A stretch of 64,000 nt of DNA, from the NCBI RefSeq assembly GCF_014681765.1, contig NZ_CP061498.1, positions 682,001 through 746,000 of the forward strand, given 5' to 3'. Of this stretch, positions 36,036 to 45,720 are shown piece by piece. Position numbers and translations under genes: made by a program. Positions within the stretch are counted from its first letter, which is position 1; each line of letters opens with the position of its first letter. This DNA is from Roseicitreum antarcticum (GTDB taxonomy: Bacteria > Pseudomonadota > Alphaproteobacteria > Rhodobacterales > Rhodobacteraceae). The notes under the pieces were generated by a model, which did no database searches, was not told where the DNA came from, and worked only from the letters and a program-made list of their open reading frames with translations.

Positions 36036-36060
36036 AAAAAGCCCGCCTTGCGGCGGGCCT
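36036..36060 (-). terminator. Intrinsic terminator of clpX
   Basis: Read on the minus strand: GCCCGCC-GCAA-GGCGGGC followed by TTTTT. It starts about 20 nt after the clpX stop. Stem, tetraloop and U tract are all present. Confidence 0.9.
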
Positions 36061-36080
36061 TGTGCGCTATAGCCTGTGGC

Positions 36081-37346
36081 TTAGCCCGCGCTGGCGGGTT
36101 CGCGTTTGCTGTCGGCATAGATCATCAGCGGCTTGGCGTCCGAGGTTACGGCCTCTTCATTCACCACGACCTCATTCACGTCGTTCATACCCGGCAGATC
36201 GAACATGGTATCGAGCAAGATATCTTCCATGATCGACCGCAGCCCGCGCGCACCGGTCTTGCGAGAGATCGCGCGTTTGGCAATCGCGCTGAGCGCGTCG
36301 GTGGTAAAGGTCAGCTCCACCCCTTCGATGTCGAACAGGCGTTGGTACTGCTTCACCAGCGCGTTCTTCGGCTGGGTCAGAATGATGATCAGCGCCTCTT
36401 CGTCGAGATCGGTCAGCGTGGCGACAACCGGCAGACGACCGACGAATTCCGGGATCAGGCCGAATTTCAGCAGATCCTCAGGCTCCAGCTCTTTCAGCGT
36501 CTCACCGATGCCCTTCAGGCTGTCGTCCTTCACATCGGCACCAAAGCCGATGGCCGAACCCTTGCCGCGCTGTGCGATGATCCGGTCGAGGCCCGCAAAA
36601 GCACCGCCGCAGATGAACAGGATATTCGTGGTATCGACCTGCAAGAATTCCTGCTGCGGATGCTTGCGCCCGCCTTGCGGCGGGACAGAGGCGACCGTGC
36701 CTTCCATCAGCTTCAGCAGGGCCTGCTGCACGCCTTCGCCCGACACATCACGGGTGATCGACGGGTTGTCGGATTTGCGCGTGATCTTGTCGACCTCATC
36801 AATATAGACGATGCCGCGTTGTGCGCGTTCCACGTTGTATTCCGACGATTGCAGCAGCTTGAGGATGATGTTTTCCACATCCTCACCGACATAGCCCGCT
36901 TCGGTCAGCGTCGTGGCATCAGCCATCGTGAAGGGCACGTCAAGGATCCGCGCCAGCGTCTGCGCCAGCAATGTCTTGCCGCAGCCCGTGGGGCCGATCA
37001 GCAGGATGTTGGATTTCGACAGCTCAACCTCGCCGGTCTTGCCCGAATTGTTCAGCCGTTTGTAATGGTTATGCACCGCCACCGACAGCACGCGCTTCGC
37101 GTGCACCTGGCCGATCACATAATCATCGAGGACGTTGCAAATCTCGCGCGGCGTTGGCACGCCATCGGTAGATTTGAACCCGGTGCCCTTCGTTTCTTCG
37201 CGGATAATGTCCATGCACAATTCGACACATTCGTCGCAAATGAACACGGTCGGACCGGCGATCAGCTTGCGCACCTCGTGCTGGCTCTTGCCGCAGAAAG
37301 AGCAGTAGAGGGTGTTTTTGCTGTCGCCGCCGGTTGAATTTGCCAT
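36081..37346 (-). CDS. clpX: ATP-dependent Clp protease ATP-binding subunit ClpX
   Basis: A 421-residue AAA+ unfoldase that feeds substrates to ClpP. An N-terminal four-cysteine zinc domain is visible ([15 protein letters not shown]...[10 protein letters not shown]), then Walker [14 protein letters not shown], Walker [10 protein letters not shown], and the pore and IGF-type loops (e.g. [18 protein letters not shown]-like stretch). Length matches the family. It follows clpP on the same strand after 159 nt that contain a hairpin, and ends in a strong terminator. Confidence 0.97.
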   Translation of the reverse strand: MANSTGGDSKNTLYCSFCGKSQHEVRKLIAGPTVFICDECVELCMDIIREETKGTGFKSTDGVPTPREICNVLDDYVIGQVHAKRVLSVAVHNHYKRLNNSGKTGEVELSKSNILLIGPTGCGKTLLAQTLARILDVPFTMADATTLTEAGYVGEDVENIILKLLQSSEYNVERAQRGIVYIDEVDKITRKSDNPSITRDVSGEGVQQALLKLMEGTVASVPPQGGRKHPQQEFLQVDTTNILFICGGAFAGLDRIIAQRGKGSAIGFGADVKDDSLKGIGETLKELEPEDLLKFGLIPEFVGRLPVVATLTDLDEEALIIILTQPKNALVKQYQRLFDIEGVELTFTTDALSAIAKRAISRKTGARGLRSIMEDILLDTMFDLPGMNDVNEVVVNEEAVTSDAKPLMIYADSKREPASAG

Positions 37347-37465
37347 CTGTTACCTCTGGTGGCTTCTTGTATGTCGCCGCGACCGGACCGGTCTGCCCGG
37401 CATCGGATGCCTCACCTTTCAGACTAAGCGAGGCAGCGCCGGGGAACAATCCCCAAATATGGAGG

Positions 37466-37499
37466 CTGCGGCGCGGGCAATCTGACGCCCACGCCGCAG
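37466..37499 (-). terminator. Hairpin between clpP and clpX
   Basis: CTGCGGCG-c-GGGC, an 8-nt loop, GCCC-a-CGCCGCAG: twelve base pairs with one mismatch, starting 7 nt after the clpP stop. No long U tract follows, so it may attenuate rather than end the clpP transcript. Confidence 0.55.
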
Positions 37500-37505
37500 G
37501 TATTA

Positions 37506-38135
37506 TCACGCCTTCGCAGCGTCTTCCTTGCCACGGCTGGCGACGATTTCATCAATCAGGCCCCAATCCTTGGCCATTTGCGCCGTCATGAAGTTGTCAC
37601 GCTCCAACGCGGTTTCGACCTTTTTCAGGGTCTGGCCGGTGTGGGTCACGTAAATCTGATTAAGCCGTTCCTTCAATTCCAGGATCTCACGCGCATGGAT
37701 CGAGATGTCCGTGGCCTGCCCCTGGAACCCGCCGGAGGGCTGGTGCACCATGATGCGGCTGTTGGGCAGGCTGAAGCGCATGCCCTTTTCGCCCGCAGTC
37801 AGCAGCAGCGACCCCATGGAGGCCGCCTGGCCGATCACCAGCGTCGACACCTTGGGGCGGATGTATTGCATCGTGTCGTAGATCGCGAGGCCCGACGTCA
37901 CAACGCCGCCGGGGCTGTTGATGTACATCGAGATTTCCTTCGACGGATTCTCCGCCTCCAGGTGCAGCAACTGCGCCACGATCAGATGCGACATGCCGTC
38001 ATGCACCGGGCCGTTCACGAAGATGATCCGCTCTTTCAGCAAGCGCGAGAAGATATCGTAGGCGCGTTCGCCCCGGCTGGTCTGTTCGACCACCATCGGC
38101 ACCAGGTTCATGTACGTTTCAATAGGGTCTTTCAT
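37506..38135 (-). CDS. clpP: ATP-dependent Clp protease proteolytic subunit
   Basis: A 209-residue serine protease forming the ClpP barrel. Catalytic Ser is in [11 protein letters not shown], His in MVHQPSGG, and Asp in the following DISIHAREI region. [22 protein letters not shown] is the typical N-terminus. It partners ClpX encoded just downstream. Confidence 0.97.
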   Translation of the reverse strand: MKDPIETYMNLVPMVVEQTSRGERAYDIFSRLLKERIIFVNGPVHDGMSHLIVAQLLHLEAENPSKEISMYINSPGGVVTSGLAIYDTMQYIRPKVSTLVIGQAASMGSLLLTAGEKGMRFSLPNSRIMVHQPSGGFQGQATDISIHAREILELKERLNQIYVTHTGQTLKKVETALERDNFMTAQMAKDWGLIDEIVASRGKEDAAKA

Positions 38136-38292
38136 TCAGATGCCTGCCTTGCGCTTGGGGGCTGGTGCGATCCTTCCGCAACCTGCCCGGTCTTACCCTC
38201 TAATTCTTGACTGAGTCTTAGTGCCCTGCCTGACACGCTGCAAGGGGCCGGGGGGAATTTTGACCTGTCCCCCGGACGTCAGCCGCGCCCGA

Positions 38293-38508
38293 TCAGCGCG
38301 GATTGCCCGCGCGCAGATCAATTTTCGGCGCGACCCTGCGGCTGTCTTTGCGGAGTAAGGTCGCTACCCGATCGCCGTCTTTGATCCGTTCGGCCTCATG
38401 GATGTGTTGCACGTCATTGGTGGCGTCGACTTGGGCCGGCACGTCGGACAGCGGCGGAGCGTTCGGCGAAGGCTGCGTATCGGCCGCGGCCGCGCCCGCG
38501 AAAGACAC
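38293..38508 (-). CDS. Possible small exported protein, non-AUG start
   Basis: An open frame of at least 71 codons ending PKIDLRAGNPR. Read from the GTG at 38508 it begins MSFAGAAAADTQPSP. The frame stays open upstream to 38580, with LERLIIAPLATVSFAGAAAAD just before. That would be a good signal peptide with an AAD cleavage site, but no ATG is available. Start codons could be CTG or ATT, or a base change removed an ATG. The mature part (about 55 residues) is charged, with no recognised domain. Moderate to low certainty. Confidence 0.4.
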   Translation of the reverse strand: MSFAGAAAADTQPSPNAPPLSDVPAQVDATNDVQHIHEAERIKDGDRVATLLRKDSRRVAPKIDLRAGNPR

Positions 38509-38807
38509 GGTCGCCAGCGGCGCAATAATCAGCCTTTCCAGAATGCTACATGTTGTTCTTCGTTCAATTATCCCTGGAAGCTATGCGCGGCGCGGCGGTT
38601 CGCAACACCGGGTCCGGCCATTCGCGGATAACGACAACGCCATGGCAGCCACCGGGCCTTCTGCAGATCCTGCGGAGGCATCTGGCGCGGAAGCATATGG
38701 ACTGCATGCCGTTGCGGCATCTCGGCCTGCGCGCCGAAAGTGCTTCCAACCGAAACGAGTTCCGGCGTATGCTCGGCTAACTAAAATTGCACCGATTTCG
38801 GGAACTG

Positions 38808-39275
38808 ATGACCAACGACACCCCAACCGATGGCACCTTGCGCGGATTCGAACAATCCCTGCCGATCGCGCTGCTGCGGGCGCGCGATGTCACCTCGCGG
38901 CGGTTCAAGCCCTATCTGGACGATCATGACCTGACCATGCCGCAATGGAGCGTCATGCGCGCGCTGGCCGATGCCGGGCCGCTGGACGCCAAGACCCTGT
39001 CGGAACGCTGCGTCATCCTGCCGCCGTCGCTGACGCGGATCTTCCGGACGCTGGCGGCGAAGGGGCTGACCGAAGCGATTGAAAGCCAGGATGCCCGCCG
39101 CCATACGGTGCAACTGACCCCGCAGGGCCGCGCGCTGTTCGAGACCATGGTGCGGCAGGCCGAAGCCACCTATGCCGAACTGGAACATGCCTTTGGCCGC
39201 GACCGTATGCTGGAGCTGTTGAACCTGTTGTCCGACCTGCGCCGCACCACCGAGGCGCTGCCCCCTGTCCGATAA
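38808..39275 (+). CDS. MarR family regulator, HpaR-like
   Basis: A 155-residue winged-helix regulator. LPIALLRARDVTSRRFKPYLDDHDLTMPQWSVMRAL matches HpaR (homoprotocatechuate operon repressor) closely. The DNA-recognition helix lies in LPPSLTRIFRTLAAKGLTE and the wing in SQDARRHTVQLTPQGR. Family members respond to aromatic acids. No aromatic catabolism genes are adjacent, so the target is elsewhere. ATG 38808 is preferred over an upstream in-frame start at 38787. Confidence 0.88.
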   Translation: MTNDTPTDGTLRGFEQSLPIALLRARDVTSRRFKPYLDDHDLTMPQWSVMRALADAGPLDAKTLSERCVILPPSLTRIFRTLAAKGLTEAIESQDARRHTVQLTPQGRALFETMVRQAEATYAELEHAFGRDRMLELLNLLSDLRRTTEALPPVR

Positions 39276-39452
39276 TCGCGCGGGGCGGCGTCTGTCCGCC
39301 GTTCTGCGCCCTATCCGTGCCCCGGTCATGAAGCCTTCATGCGGCGCGTACTTGCTTGCGGTTTTGCGCGAGCCTGGTCGGGCGCAGAACGGCCAAGGTT
39401 TCGAAGCGCCATGCCGTCAGGCGCCGTCGGTGCGCGCCGTCAGTGCGCGCAG

Positions 39453-40760
39453 TCAGTTTTGGCCCATCAATTGGAAGCGGCGTTGCTGGCGGGCGGTCCA
39501 GTTGACATACACACGCACGGTGTCTTCGGCCTGTTCTTCGCCCGTCACCACACCCTGCTCATAGAGCCACGCACGGCGGCGGCCATCGGCATGGGACAGG
39601 GTCAGGGTGTCTTGTGTCCGTGTCTCATCGAGCGTCTCGGTGATCGCGGTTGCCAGCGCCTCCAACCCCTCGCCGGTCAGGGCGGATGTGGCCAGTGTGC
39701 CATCCGTCCGCTCGGCGCGCGCCAGCGCAGCGGCGCGGTTGTCGGGGTCCAGTTGGTCGATCTTGTTCCAGACCTCCAGCTGCGGGGTGGATTGCTGCAC
39801 GCCAAGGGTGCTTAGAATAGCGGCAACATCTGCGGCCTGTTCGCCGGTTTCAGGATGAGCGATGTCACGAACATGCACGATCAGGTCGGCGGACAGGACC
39901 TCTTCCAGCGTGGCGCGGAAGGCCGCGACCAGTTGCGTCGGCAGGTCCGAGATGAAGCCCACCGTATCGGACAAGATCACCTGTTTGCCGGTGGGCAGGG
40001 TCACGGCGCGCATGGTCGGGTCCAGCGTGGCGAACAGCATGTCCTTTGCCAGCACCTCAGCCCCGGTCATGCGGTTGAACAACGTCGATTTGCCCGCGTT
40101 GGTATAGCCCACCAATGCGACAATCGGAAACGGCACCTTGGCACGCGCGGCGCGGTGGAGTTCGCGCGTCTTGACCACCTTGGACAATTGGCGGCGCAGG
40201 CGGACCACCTGTTCGTCAATGGCGCGGCGGTCAGCCTCGAGCTGCGTTTCACCTGGACCCCCGACAAAACCAAGGCCGCCGCGCTGACGTTCCAGGTGCG
40301 TCCAGGCCCGCACCAGTCGCGTGCGCTGATAGGACAGCGCGGCCAGTTCGACCTGTAACACCCCTTCCCGGGTTCGGGCGCGATCGGCGAAAATCTCAAG
40401 GATCAGGCCGGTGCGGTCCAGAAGCTTCACATCCCAGTCGCGTTCCAGATTGCGCTGCTGCACCGGGCTGACTGGGCCATCGATCAAGACCAGATCGACC
40501 TCACGCTCATGGATCAGCGCCTTGATCTCATCGAGCTTGCCCGATCCGAACAGCTTGCCGGGATGCAGGCGCGGCAGGCGCACGATGGTTTGGCCCACCA
40601 CGTCGATGCCGGGCAGCGCATGGGCCAGCGAAACGGCCTCGTCCAGCGAGTGTTCGGCGGTGCGGCGACGGGGCGCGGATTTCAGGTCGGGGTGCAGAAC
40701 CAGCGCGCGCGTGCGGCGCGTGCCCCCTGCCCCGGACAGTTCGCTGACATCAATGGTCAT
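39453..40760 (-). CDS. hflX: Ribosome-associated GTPase HflX
   Basis: A 435-residue GTPase that splits stalled ribosomes under stress. The N-terminal HflX domain has DVVGQTIVRLPRLHPGKLFGSGK-like sequence and the GGPGETQLEADRR signature. The GTPase has G1 GYTNAGKSTLFN, G3 DTVGF and G4 NKID. It follows hfq by only 8 nt, the usual hfq-hflX operon. Confidence 0.96.
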   Translation of the reverse strand: MTIDVSELSGAGGTRRTRALVLHPDLKSAPRRRTAEHSLDEAVSLAHALPGIDVVGQTIVRLPRLHPGKLFGSGKLDEIKALIHEREVDLVLIDGPVSPVQQRNLERDWDVKLLDRTGLILEIFADRARTREGVLQVELAALSYQRTRLVRAWTHLERQRGGLGFVGGPGETQLEADRRAIDEQVVRLRRQLSKVVKTRELHRAARAKVPFPIVALVGYTNAGKSTLFNRMTGAEVLAKDMLFATLDPTMRAVTLPTGKQVILSDTVGFISDLPTQLVAAFRATLEEVLSADLIVHVRDIAHPETGEQAADVAAILSTLGVQQSTPQLEVWNKIDQLDPDNRAAALARAERTDGTLATSALTGEGLEALATAITETLDETRTQDTLTLSHADGRRRAWLYEQGVVTGEEQAEDTVRVYVNWTARQQRRFQLMGQN

Positions 40761-40768
40761 TGAAACAA

Positions 40769-41002
40769 TCAGTCATCGCCTTCATAGAGCGAGATCGGCT
40801 GGCCCGGCATGATCGTCGAGATCGCGTGTTTGTAGACCAGTTGGCTTTGCCCGTCGCGCCGCAAGAGCACGCAGAAGTTGTCGAACCAGGTAATCACACC
40901 TTGCAATTTCACGCCATTGATCAAAAACACCGTCACCGGGACTTTGTTTTTCCGCACATGATTGAGAAAAGCATCTTGAAGATTTTGCTTGTCGCCGGCC
41001 AT
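40769..41002 (-). CDS. hfq: RNA chaperone Hfq
   Basis: A 77-residue Sm-like hexamer that pairs small RNAs with mRNAs. Sm1 contains [27 protein letters not shown] and Sm2 the diagnostic [10 protein letters not shown]. The short acidic tail is typical of alphaproteobacteria. It matters for the candidate sRNA at 54.34 kb. Promoter predicted at 41047-41075. Confidence 0.97.
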   Translation of the reverse strand: MAGDKQNLQDAFLNHVRKNKVPVTVFLINGVKLQGVITWFDNFCVLLRRDGQSQLVYKHAISTIMPGQPISLYEGDD

Positions 41003-41046
41003 TTTTCGCGCCTTTTTTCTTGGTAATCCCTGCGGTTGGCTGCGGG

Positions 41047-41075
41047 ATACTATCTTTCAGCACCCTAGTATGAAA
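41047..41075 (-). promoter_or_regulatory. Candidate hfq promoter
   Basis: On the minus strand TTTCAT (41070-41075), 17 nt, TAGTAT (41047-41052), about 45 nt before the hfq ATG. The -10 is good, the -35 weak. Confidence 0.4.
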
Positions 41076-41157
41076 CGGTCGGCGGCAAGTTTCCACCCCA
41101 AAACTGCGCGCCTGCGCAAATCGCGCCAAAGGCAATGCTGCGTGGCAGCGCGCACCA

Positions 41158-42744
41158 TCAATCCTTGCGCGTGCTCGACACAAGCAGGCCAAGGAACAAC
41201 AACAATTCCAGCCGCCCCAGCACCATCGTCACGGCAAGGATGGCGCGCATCCCGTCGGTCAGATCAGCCCAGGACAGCGGCACATCGCCCGCCACGCCCA
41301 CCAGCGGCCCCGCCGTGGTCAGCGCGGCAATGGTATAGATCAGCGCGGTATCGAAGCTGAGACCCAGCAGCAAAAGCAGCCCCATGACCACCGATTGCGT
41401 CAGGATGAACACCATCAGGAACAGCCACGCGGCAAAGGCCCCGCGCGTCCGGAAATACCGCAGCCGTGGCCCGTCTCCGCCGACGGAAGACGGGCTGACC
41501 ATCTTTTCCAGCTCGCGACGTCCCTGAATAAACAACGCATAGACCCGCAACAGCTTCAAGCCACCCGCCGCCGTGGCCACGCCGCCCCCCGCCATGGCCA
41601 GCCCCATCAAGATCAGCCCCGGCGTGGTCAGGCCCGACCAGGCGCGCGCGGCCACCCAGTCCTGACTGACAAAGCCCGTGGTGGTCAGGAAGGACAGCGC
41701 CGTGAAGGCCGCACCCCACAGCGCCCGGCCTGCGGCGGGCAGGTTCTCGCCCTCGGCCACCTGCGCCGCGCCCAGCCAGTGCCGCACCAACAGGGTCAAC
41801 GTGACCGTGGCAACCAGCAAGCCCGCCAGCCGCAATTCGGGGTCCTCACGCAGGGGCGGCAGCGACGCTGTGCGGATCATGCCCGGCAGGCTGCGCCGCG
41901 TCAGGGCGAACATCAGGCCCACGGCAATCACCGCCTCGGCCCACAATCCCCCGGCACCGGGAAAACCTGCAGGCAAGATGCCTGATGTCGAGATCGTCGA
42001 CATCGCCTGCGACAGCGACATCAGCGGCCTGTTGCCCGTCAGCGTCAACGCCAGCCACAAGACCAGCGTGATCCCGGCATATGCCGGCAGAATGGCGGCT
42101 GCGGACGCCCAGAAACGGGCCAGCGGATCGGCGCGTTCAAAATCCCTGCGCTCTTGCCGGGGCACATCGCCGAGGCTGGCGAGGCTGCGCTCGGCCTCCT
42201 GGCTGGACCGACCCGACAACAGCTCGAACCCACCAAGGTTGAGCGGTGCCAGATAGGCCACCGCCGCCACCAGAATAAAGCCGCCCCCCATCCAGCCCGC
42301 AAGCGCGCGCCACAGGTGGATCGCATCGGTGACCCGGCGCGGGCTGTCAAAGACCGTGGCGCCGGTCGTTGTCAGGCTGGACACCATCTCGAACCAGGCG
42401 CGGGCGAAGGACAGGTCGGCCACGCCCTCGACCATCGGGACGGCCATCAACGGCGGCAACACCACGTAAACGCCGACCAGCGTGCCGAAAATATGCATCG
42501 TGCCACGCTGCCGCGCACCCCAGAGCGCGCGCGCCGAGGCACTGGCCCCATCGTCTTGCGCGTGTCGCGCGGTCGCCACCGCCAGCAGCAGCGCCAGCGT
42601 CAGGAACAACGTGCCGGAATAGAAGAACGCCCGCGCAACCTCATGGTCGCGCTGGATCAGCGCGACGGTGGCGGGCAGATACATCGCCGCCGATACGACC
42701 CCGATCAGGGCGATCAGCAGCGGCAGGCGCATCAGCCAGTTCAT
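41158..42744 (-). CDS. trkH: TrkH family potassium transporter
   Basis: A 528-residue inner-membrane K+ translocating subunit with about ten to twelve helices and four pore-loop repeats. Selectivity-filter-like segments include SLTTTGATVF and STISTSGI, with LTTTGF and TTAGP in the later repeats. EMVSSLTTTGATV and GGVATAAGGLKLLRVY match TrkH/KtrB. Gene order with trkA just upstream supports the role in K+ uptake. Confidence 0.92.
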   Translation of the reverse strand: MNWLMRLPLLIALIGVVSAAMYLPATVALIQRDHEVARAFFYSGTLFLTLALLLAVATARHAQDDGASASARALWGARQRGTMHIFGTLVGVYVVLPPLMAVPMVEGVADLSFARAWFEMVSSLTTTGATVFDSPRRVTDAIHLWRALAGWMGGGFILVAAVAYLAPLNLGGFELLSGRSSQEAERSLASLGDVPRQERRDFERADPLARFWASAAAILPAYAGITLVLWLALTLTGNRPLMSLSQAMSTISTSGILPAGFPGAGGLWAEAVIAVGLMFALTRRSLPGMIRTASLPPLREDPELRLAGLLVATVTLTLLVRHWLGAAQVAEGENLPAAGRALWGAAFTALSFLTTTGFVSQDWVAARAWSGLTTPGLILMGLAMAGGGVATAAGGLKLLRVYALFIQGRRELEKMVSPSSVGGDGPRLRYFRTRGAFAAWLFLMVFILTQSVVMGLLLLLGLSFDTALIYTIAALTTAGPLVGVAGDVPLSWADLTDGMRAILAVTMVLGRLELLLFLGLLVSSTRKD

Positions 42745-42858
42745 GGGCGGGCCTGCGGGATCATTGGGGGCACCGGCTGTTCATCCTGTATCCGAACCTC
42801 TGCTGCGCGCATCGGCGGCGCAGGTATTCCGGGGGCGGGCCACGCGGGCCCGCCGCCC

Positions 42859-44235
42859 TCAGAAATATTCGACCGCGACCTGCATCAGACGCTCTACCTC
42901 GGCGACGTCCTTCGCCAGGGCGAAGATCACGATGATCGCGCCTTCCTCGACCCGCGTCGACCCGGTGGGCTTGATCATAACGCCGTCCTGCATGAGCCCA
43001 CCGACCAGCGCGCCTTCGGGAAAGTCGATCTCGCGGATCAGCTTGCCTGCCATGGGGGATGAGGAAAGCACCTGCGCCTCGATCACCTCGGCCTCGCCGT
43101 CACCAATGGCATAGATCGCGCGCACCCGGCCCTGCCGCACATGGCGCAGGATCGACGACACGGTCGTGGCGCGCGGGTTGATATAGGCGTCGATGTTCAA
43201 CGGCCCCATCAGAGGCACCAGCGTCGGGTCGTTCACCAGGCTGATCGCCAGCGGACAGCCCAGAGCCTTCGCGCGGACCGAGACGAGGATATTGGTCTTG
43301 TCATCATCGGTGAGGGCCAGCACGGCATCGGCGCGCTCGATCCCCGCTTCGCGCAGCAGGTCGGCATCCATCCCGTCGCCATGCAGAACGATGGTGCGTT
43401 CCAGCGCATCGGCGGCAATCTCGGCGCGGGCGCGCGATTTCTCGATCACCTTGACCCGCACCCGCACCGCGCGGCTTTCCAGTTCGCGCGCCACCGACAG
43501 GCCGACATTGCCAGCGCCCACAATCACGACGCGTTCCTGTTTTGCCACCGATTTGCCGAAGATCTCCAGCGTGCGGTCCACATCGCGCCGGTCGCAGAAC
43601 ACATAGACCTGGTCGCCACTGAACAATTGGTCCCCGGCCTCGGGCGCGAAGATGCGGTCGTTGCGGCGCACGCCCACCACCACCGCGCGCAGGGTCGAGA
43701 AAAGGTCCGTCAACTGGCGCAGCGGCGTGTTGAGCACCGGGCAGTCATCTTCCAGCGCGATACCCAGCAATTGACCAAGACCGTCCAGAAAATCCTCGAT
43801 ATCGAACGTCGCGGGCGCGGCGATACGTTGGAGCGCTGCCTTCGATACCTCGCGCTCGGGGCTGATGACCACGTCGATGGGCATATGCTCGCGCCGGAAA
43901 AGGTCGGAATATTGCGGTTCCAGATAGGTCTGTTCGCGCAGGCGCGCGATCTTGCGCGTGACGTTGAACACCGAATGCGCCACCTGACAGGTGACCATGT
44001 TGACCTCGTCGGAATAGGTCGCGGCGATCAGCATGTCGGCATCGCGCGCGCCCGCAGCCTCCAGCACATGGGGATGGCTGGCAAAACCTGTGACGCCTTG
44101 CACATCGAGCGTGTCGGTCGCGCGGCGCACGAGGACGGGGTTGTTGTCGACCACCGTCACCTCGTTGCGTTCGAGCGACAATTGCCGCGCGATCTGCCAG
44201 CCGACCTGACCGGCCCCACAGACGATAATCTTCAT
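42859..44235 (-). CDS. trkA: Trk potassium transporter NAD-binding subunit
   Basis: A 458-residue cytoplasmic gating protein with two RCK modules. The first Rossmann motif is IIVCGAGQVGWQIARQL and the second VVIVGAGNVGLSVARELE; each is followed by a TrkA-C domain. It binds NAD(H)/ATP and controls TrkH. I chose the ATG at 44235 rather than a GTG one codon upstream. It lies between ntrX and trkH on the same strand, an order conserved in alphaproteobacteria. Confidence 0.96.
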   Translation of the reverse strand: MKIIVCGAGQVGWQIARQLSLERNEVTVVDNNPVLVRRATDTLDVQGVTGFASHPHVLEAAGARDADMLIAATYSDEVNMVTCQVAHSVFNVTRKIARLREQTYLEPQYSDLFRREHMPIDVVISPEREVSKAALQRIAAPATFDIEDFLDGLGQLLGIALEDDCPVLNTPLRQLTDLFSTLRAVVVGVRRNDRIFAPEAGDQLFSGDQVYVFCDRRDVDRTLEIFGKSVAKQERVVIVGAGNVGLSVARELESRAVRVRVKVIEKSRARAEIAADALERTIVLHGDGMDADLLREAGIERADAVLALTDDDKTNILVSVRAKALGCPLAISLVNDPTLVPLMGPLNIDAYINPRATTVSSILRHVRQGRVRAIYAIGDGEAEVIEAQVLSSSPMAGKLIREIDFPEGALVGGLMQDGVMIKPTGSTRVEEGAIIVIFALAKDVAEVERLMQVAVEYF

Positions 44236-44280
44236 CACGCACCTATCTGCTTGCTGTCGTGGCCCGAAAGACTCGGGTCG

Positions 44281-45681
44281 CTACTCGTTCTGCGCCGTGT
44301 CGGGATCGCGTGCAACCGAAAGTGCACCGGAATTCACGCCCAATGTCTTGAGTTTTCGGTGCAGGGCAGAGCGTTCCATGCCAACAAAAGACGCCGTGCG
44401 GCTGATGTTGCCGCCGAAACGGTTGATCTGCGCCAGCAGGTATTCCCGCTCGAACAACTCTCGCGCTTCGCGCAGCGGCAAGGTCGTCAGCGCGGCCGAG
44501 ACCACCATCTGCCCGTCGCCGTCCGACACCACGGCATCGCCCTGAATGTCGCGCGGCTCGATCAGGTCGCCGCCCTCACCCAGGATCAGCGCACGTTCCA
44601 CCACATTGCGCAGCTGGCGCACGTTGCCGGGCCAGTTCATCGCCTGCAATTGTGCCTCTGCCTCGGGGCTGAGGTTGCGGTGCGGCAGGCCCTGTGTCTT
44701 GTGAAAGAAATCCACGAAATGGGCGGCCAGCACCGGAATGTCATCGCGCCGCTCTGCCAGCCCGGGCACGACGATGGGTACCACGTTCAGCCGGTCGAAC
44801 AGCTCTTGCCGGAAGCGACCCGCGTTGATTTCGGCCTTCAGGTCACGCGTGGTGCTGGAGACCACGCGCAGATCGACCCGCACCTTGTCCACGCCGCCGA
44901 CGCGGGTGAACTGTTGATCGACCAGCACGCGCAGGATTTTGGACTGGGTGCCCGCGGGCATGTCTGCCACCTCATCGAGGTAGACGACCCCCCCATGCGC
45001 CTGCTCGAATATCCCGGCCTCGATCCCGCGGTCAGCGGTTTCGCGGCCAAACAGCACCTCTTCCATCCGCTCTGGCGCGATTGCAGCGGCGCTGACGCTG
45101 AGAAACGGCGCCGACGCGCGGTTCGACAGACTGTGAATATAACGCGCCGCAACTTCCTTGCCGCAGCCCGCCGGACCCGTCAGCATCACCCGCCCGTTTG
45201 AGCGCGTGACCTTATCAAGTTGCGACTTCAACACCTTGAAACTGTTGGATTGCCCGACCATTTCTGCATTCGTGGTATCTCGGTTGCGCAGTTCCGAATT
45301 CTCGCGCCGCAGCCTGGATGCTTCCATCGCCCGGGTAATCACCACCATCAACTGGTCGATGTTAAAGGGTTTCTCAATGAAGTCATAGGCACCGCGCTTG
45401 ATCGCCGCCACGGCGATTTCGACATTGCCGTGACCCGAGATGATGACCACCGGAATATCGGGGTTGGAACGCTTGACCGTCATCAAGATGTCGATCCCGT
45501 CCATCCGGCTATCTTTCAGCCAGATATCCAGAATCATCAAAGCGGGCGGCTCGGCGTTCACGGCCGCCATAGCCTCATCTGAATTACAGGCAAGACGGGT
45601 GGTAAACCCTTCATCTTGCAGGATTTCCGATATCAGTTCGCGAATGTCGCGTTCATCGTCAACGATTAGAATATCGCTCAT
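44281..45681 (-). CDS. ntrX: Nitrogen response regulator NtrX
   Basis: A 466-residue response regulator paired with NtrY. Receiver domain 1-120 has phospho-Asp in LMILDIWL. The AAA+ domain has Walker A GPAGCGKEVAARY and Walker B VVYLDEVADMP. The sigma-54 contact loop GAFTGA is absent: the stretch reads LFGRETADRGIEAGIFEQ. A Fis-type helix-turn-helix ends the protein (NISRTASFVGMERSALHRKLK). It should therefore act without sigma-54. Confidence 0.95.
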   Translation of the reverse strand: MSDILIVDDERDIRELISEILQDEGFTTRLACNSDEAMAAVNAEPPALMILDIWLKDSRMDGIDILMTVKRSNPDIPVVIISGHGNVEIAVAAIKRGAYDFIEKPFNIDQLMVVITRAMEASRLRRENSELRNRDTTNAEMVGQSNSFKVLKSQLDKVTRSNGRVMLTGPAGCGKEVAARYIHSLSNRASAPFLSVSAAAIAPERMEEVLFGRETADRGIEAGIFEQAHGGVVYLDEVADMPAGTQSKILRVLVDQQFTRVGGVDKVRVDLRVVSSTTRDLKAEINAGRFRQELFDRLNVVPIVVPGLAERRDDIPVLAAHFVDFFHKTQGLPHRNLSPEAEAQLQAMNWPGNVRQLRNVVERALILGEGGDLIEPRDIQGDAVVSDGDGQMVVSAALTTLPLREARELFEREYLLAQINRFGGNISRTASFVGMERSALHRKLKTLGVNSGALSVARDPDTAQNE

Positions 45682-45720
45682 GTTTCCCCCTGTCGTCTCC
45701 AGACCCGTCGCATGGAAGGG

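Noticed and set aside
38550-38780. 76-codon plus-strand frame before the MarR gene
   Set aside because: No ribosome site or domain; it lies over the likely promoter region and the open upstream part of the small exported frame.
43141-45201. 686-codon plus-strand frame spanning trkA and ntrX
   Set aside because: It crosses two well-supported genes on the other strand and its translation is typical antisense composition.
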